From Deltaproteobacteria bacterium (GTDB lineage Bacteria; Myxococcota; Kuafuiibacteriia; Kuafuiibacteriales; Kuafuiibacteriaceae): a DNA stretch of 64,000 bases. Positions 61,399-64,000 of the stretch are shown here, piece after piece. The translations under genes and the position numbers were made by a program. The DNA is taken from positions 4,144,001 through 4,208,000 of the forward strand of contig JADJBV010000001.1 in assembly GCA_016703535.1 (NCBI GenBank), written 5' to 3'. The notes under the pieces are model-generated. The model had not been told where the DNA came from, made no database searches, and saw only the letters and a list, made by a program, of their open reading frames with translations. Within the stretch, counting starts at the first letter, position 1, and each line of letters begins with the position of its first letter.

Positions 61399-62214
61399 TC
61401 AGCGCTCCAGGACGTAGACCAACTCTTTGTCGGTGGCGTTGCCCGCTTGGCCTTTGTAAACCAGCGAGTTGTTGGCCACGCAGTAGTCATAGTCGAAGGT
61501 GGTGCCGCCCGAACCGAAGGCGGTGATCACGTTGCCGTTGACCACGTAGGTGCCCTGATCGGCCAAACGAATCGACCGCTCGACCCGGCAGTCGCAGATG
61601 CCGCCGGCGGTCTGACAGTCGGCGCTCACGCCCATCACCCCTTCCAGGGTGCTGGCCAAGAGGCCGCAGTTGGGCACGCAGGAGGTCGGCACCGAGACGC
61701 TCACGGTGACCAGCGAGGTCCCATCTCGGGTGAAAGAACCCGCGGTGGCGGTGCCGGTCAGCTCCAAGGTCCCGGACGCGGTCTCGGCCTGGTTGCTGAA
61801 CTGGATCTGGCCGTTACAGAAGGTCGCCAGGGACTGGAAGATGTTGGCCGAGGTGCAGGCCGCCCGATAGGTCCAGTTCCCGACCGGGTTGCCGCCGCAG
61901 GCCGAACCGGCGCCAAAGTTGGGATCACACGTTGGGGCCGGGCCCGCGTCACCTACCCCGGTGTCGGTGGGGGTGCCGCTGTCGGCGGGAGTGCCGCTGT
62001 CGACCGGGAGGCCCGCGTCGTCGAAGCCCGCGTCGGGCGGAGGCAGGCCGGAGTCGGCGTTGACGCCGCCATCGGTGTTGACGCCCGAGTCTTGGCTCAC
62101 GCCCGAGTCGGCCGGAGTGTTCCCGCTGTCGGGCGGGTCGGTGGAGTCGTCGCTGCAGGCGAGGGGGAGGAGGAGGGCGGCGAAAAGGGGTGCCAGGAGG
62201 TGATGGTGCGACAT
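61399..62214 (-). CDS. Lipoprotein with Asp/Ser/Gly linker and Cys-rich domain
   Basis: A 271-residue predicted lipoprotein (signal LLAPLFAALLLPLAC). About 70 residues of low-complexity linker follow the anchor, built from DSG, DAG and DGG units. The C-terminal domain is beta-rich with about ten Cys (CDPNFGAGSACGGNPVGNW, CTSANIFQSLATFCNGQIQF, CVPNCGLLAS, CQTAGGICDCRVE). It resembles a small lipocalin-like or beta-sandwich fold fixed by disulfides. AGGAG lies about 8 nt before the ATG. Such linker-plus-domain lipoproteins are frequent in myxobacteria; function unknown. Confidence 0.75.
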   Translation of the reverse strand: MSHHHLLAPLFAALLLPLACSDDSTDPPDSGNTPADSGVSQDSGVNTDGGVNADSGLPPPDAGFDDAGLPVDSGTPADSGTPTDTGVGDAGPAPTCDPNFGAGSACGGNPVGNWTYRAACTSANIFQSLATFCNGQIQFSNQAETASGTLELTGTATAGSFTRDGTSLVTVSVSVPTSCVPNCGLLASTLEGVMGVSADCQTAGGICDCRVERSIRLADQGTYVVNGNVITAFGSGGTTFDYDYCVANNSLVYKGQAGNATDKELVYVLER

Positions 62215-62270
62215 AGCGAAGCTCCTATAGCGGGTTCGGACGAGGGCGGTCCAGTTTGAGACCTCCGCTT

Positions 62271-64000
62271 CTACGGGCAGGGCGTGGCGATGGGCGCAGA
62301 CGGCACGATGTGAGGGGCGCCACTGTTCGCCAAGCTCGCCAAGAAGCAGCGGTACTGGTGTTTTGGACCCTCGGTCTGGAACATCACCTCGTGGCCGTCT
62401 TCAATCCCGTCTTCGGCGTGCTGCACCACCACCCGAGTGGTTCCACGGTTGTTCGAGATCGGGAGCTGGACCATGCCCCGCCCCATCCGCGGTAACAGCG
62501 CCGGCAGGCTCGGCTCCAAGGCCGGCTCGGCCAAATCCAGGCCGTAGGAGAGGCTGAGGGTGTTGGCGATCGGCGGCAGGATGTACGTGTCAACGACCCC
62601 TTGGAACATCAACAGGTGTTGCGGGGGCGGGTCGACCAAGAAGGTATGGCCCCAACGGGGCGTCGCGTAGACGCTGGGATCGGCGGGTTCGCCGGCCCAC
62701 TCGAGGAGGTTGAGCACCGGATCGTGGGGCCCGAGGGAACGGCCTTGCTCCGAGTAGCCGATCAAGATCTCGGCGATCGGCCGCACCGGCAGAGGGCTCT
62801 GCTTGTGGATCACGTTTTCGATCCAGCTGGCGCCCGCGCCGCTCAAGATGCCGGCTTGAAAGCGGGGCTGGATGGCCAAGGCGAGGGGGCCGATGGTCGC
62901 CCCCATCGAGTGCCCCATCAACACCAGCGGCTCACCCAAGGTGGTGGTGCCGCAGGTGGTCGAGGTGACGGACACCAACGGGATCCAATCGGCCAACATC
63001 GCCAACTCCAGGGCGGACTGGCGGAGGTTGTCGCGCATGGCCAACAGGTTGGCGAAGTTGAAGATCAAGAACTGCTCGTCGGCGCCGGTCGGGTTGCGCA
63101 GCCCTCCGAGGGGTCCATCGACGCTGATCCCCGCCCACCCCACCGCCGCCAGGTCTTGCGCGGGCCCACTGCCCGGGGTGATCGGGGGCCCACCCGGCGT
63201 GGCCCGGCGTCCTCGATCGACCAAGGGACGATCACCGCCGCCGCCGGTGCGCACGAAGACCACCGTGGGCCGCGGGCCTCCGCCTCTCGGGGTGGTGACC
63301 ACCACCCTCGCCTCCTCGAGGCGTTGTTGCACGGGCCGGCCCCCTTCGATCTGCCACCCGCCCCCTTCCTTCGCGTACGGCGGATCACCGCTCTGAAAGA
63401 CGGGGATCTGGAGCGTGCCGTGAAAGACGCAGTAGCCGGGGAAGCTCTCGACCTCGGCCAACGTCTGCCCGCGCCCCAAACCGCTCACCAGTCGTGCGCC
63501 GGTGAAGGCCTCGAAGAGACCCCGCTCCGGATGACCGGTGCGAAAGACCGCCAGGCCCGCCACCTCGTCCAGGTCTTGGCCCCCCTCCGAGAGGATCTCC
63601 ACGGCCCGCAGGTACAACTCGGCCGCCTCGCCGGTGAGCCCGGCCGGGGCCTCGCCGTTCAAGAGTTGGCGCAGGCTCAAAGGCACGCCGAGGGGCGCGC
63701 CACTTGCGTCGTTGAAGCGACGTTCCACCACCAAGGCGTGGAGCCCGTCGGAGGCCAGGGGCCGTCCCTGGAGCGGCAGGATCGAGAGCAGGTGCGGCGC
63801 GCCGTGGGGCCCGCTGTCGTCGCTGGTCTCGATGGTCACCGGTACCGGCGGGTCCATGGGCGCGTCCAACTGCACCAGCCGCAAGCCAACGTCGGCGCCG
63901 ATCTCGAAGCGACGGGTGCCCAGGGGCCCGTCGGCGGAAAAGTAGATCGCCGAGGTCCGACCGAAGCCGTCCGCGTCTTTGGCGACGATTCGTCGCAAGC
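62271..64000 (-). CDS. Alpha/beta-hydrolase-like protein (5' end outside window)
   Basis: The reading frame is open to the window edge, so the N-terminus is missing; about 576 codons are present. The C-terminal 300 residues carry a lipase-type nucleophile elbow (VLMGHSMGATIGPLALAI, Ser in GHSMG), with candidate acid and His further on (for example LMFQGVVDTYILPP and VVVQHAEDGIEDGHE). The N-terminal 270 residues are a separate beta-rich part with helix segments (LLNGEAPAGLTGEAAELYLR). Similar bacterial proteins are secreted esterases or lipases with an unknown accessory domain. It lies 56 bp upstream of the Cys-rich lipoprotein gene on the same strand. Confidence 0.8.
   Translation of the reverse strand, partial: LRRIVAKDADGFGRTSAIYFSADGPLGTRRFEIGADVGLRLVQLDAPMDPPVPVTIETSDDSGPHGAPHLLSILPLQGRPLASDGLHALVVERRFNDASGAPLGVPLSLRQLLNGEAPAGLTGEAAELYLRAVEILSEGGQDLDEVAGLAVFRTGHPERGLFEAFTGARLVSGLGRGQTLAEVESFPGYCVFHGTLQIPVFQSGDPPYAKEGGGWQIEGGRPVQQRLEEARVVVTTPRGGGPRPTVVFVRTGGGGDRPLVDRGRRATPGGPPITPGSGPAQDLAAVGWAGISVDGPLGGLRNPTGADEQFLIFNFANLLAMRDNLRQSALELAMLADWIPLVSVTSTTCGTTTLGEPLVLMGHSMGATIGPLALAIQPRFQAGILSGAGASWIENVIHKQSPLPVRPIAEILIGYSEQGRSLGPHDPVLNLLEWAGEPADPSVYATPRWGHTFLVDPPPQHLLMFQGVVDTYILPPIANTLSLSYGLDLAEPALEPSLPALLPRMGRGMVQLPISNNRGTTRVVVQHAEDGIEDGHEVMFQTEGPKHQYRCFLASLANSGAPHIVPSAPIATPCP

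Overview
The window is a dense, very GC-rich chromosomal segment. About 57 protein genes are packed with short gaps or 4-nt start/stop overlaps, plus two tRNA genes. No rRNA, CRISPR array, prophage or transposase gene was seen. The gene content points to a Myxococcota (delta-proteobacterial) genome. Supporting traits are MYXO-CTERM-like tails on matrixin proteases, many lipoproteins whose lipid-anchor Cys is followed by Asp/Gly/Ala-rich linkers, FGE-sulfatase-type and beta-helix lipoproteins, heme/copper secreted oxidoreductases, and ECF-sigma-linked surface proteins. This is inferred from gene style; no 16S gene is present to confirm it.

Layout. 1-2490: 3' part of glgC and an unknown cytosolic protein. 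2480-9621: a pentaheme cytochrome, alkC with a WYL regulator, an outer-membrane barrel gene with pcm, a heme/copper monooxygenase-like lipoprotein, and a SPOUT RNA methyltransferase. 9584-24355 (minus strand): alkB behind its own operator-containing promoter. Upstream of it lies one long run: conserved secreted protein, double matrixin, oligopeptide-binding lipoprotein, three collagen-like secreted proteins with a small lipoprotein, then the two permeases and two ATPases of the same transporter. 24408-27043: CPBP protease, small secreted protein, tRNA-Gln and tRNA-Glu with a strong terminator, and a barrel/coiled-coil pair. 27180-32040: three large lipoproteins. 32081-37183: four related surface-barrel genes (two frameshifted), an ECF sigma factor and a TPR/anti-sigma-like membrane protein. 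37385-46882: a secreted protein, clpX, a TPR membrane protein, a lipoprotein gene hit by a MITE-like element, a hybrid histidine kinase, a LysR regulator, an EF-hand protein and ppsR. 46951-64000: surface barrel, YkgJ-type protein, secreted carboxylesterase, membrane protein, lgt, AsmA-like protein, an M30-protease operon, and lipoproteins ending in a truncated alpha/beta hydrolase.

The most notable points are: (i) a 158-bp MITE-like element with 17-bp perfect terminal repeats and a 5-bp target duplication, which appears to have separated a lipoprotein gene from its original TTG start; (ii) collagen-like genes lying between the binding protein and the permeases of an oligopeptide transporter; (iii) an in-frame fusion of two complete secreted proteases; (iv) an 18-bp palindrome lying across the spacer of the alkB promoter; (v) TAGNNT boxes exactly 6 nt before several start codons, suggesting leaderless transcription.
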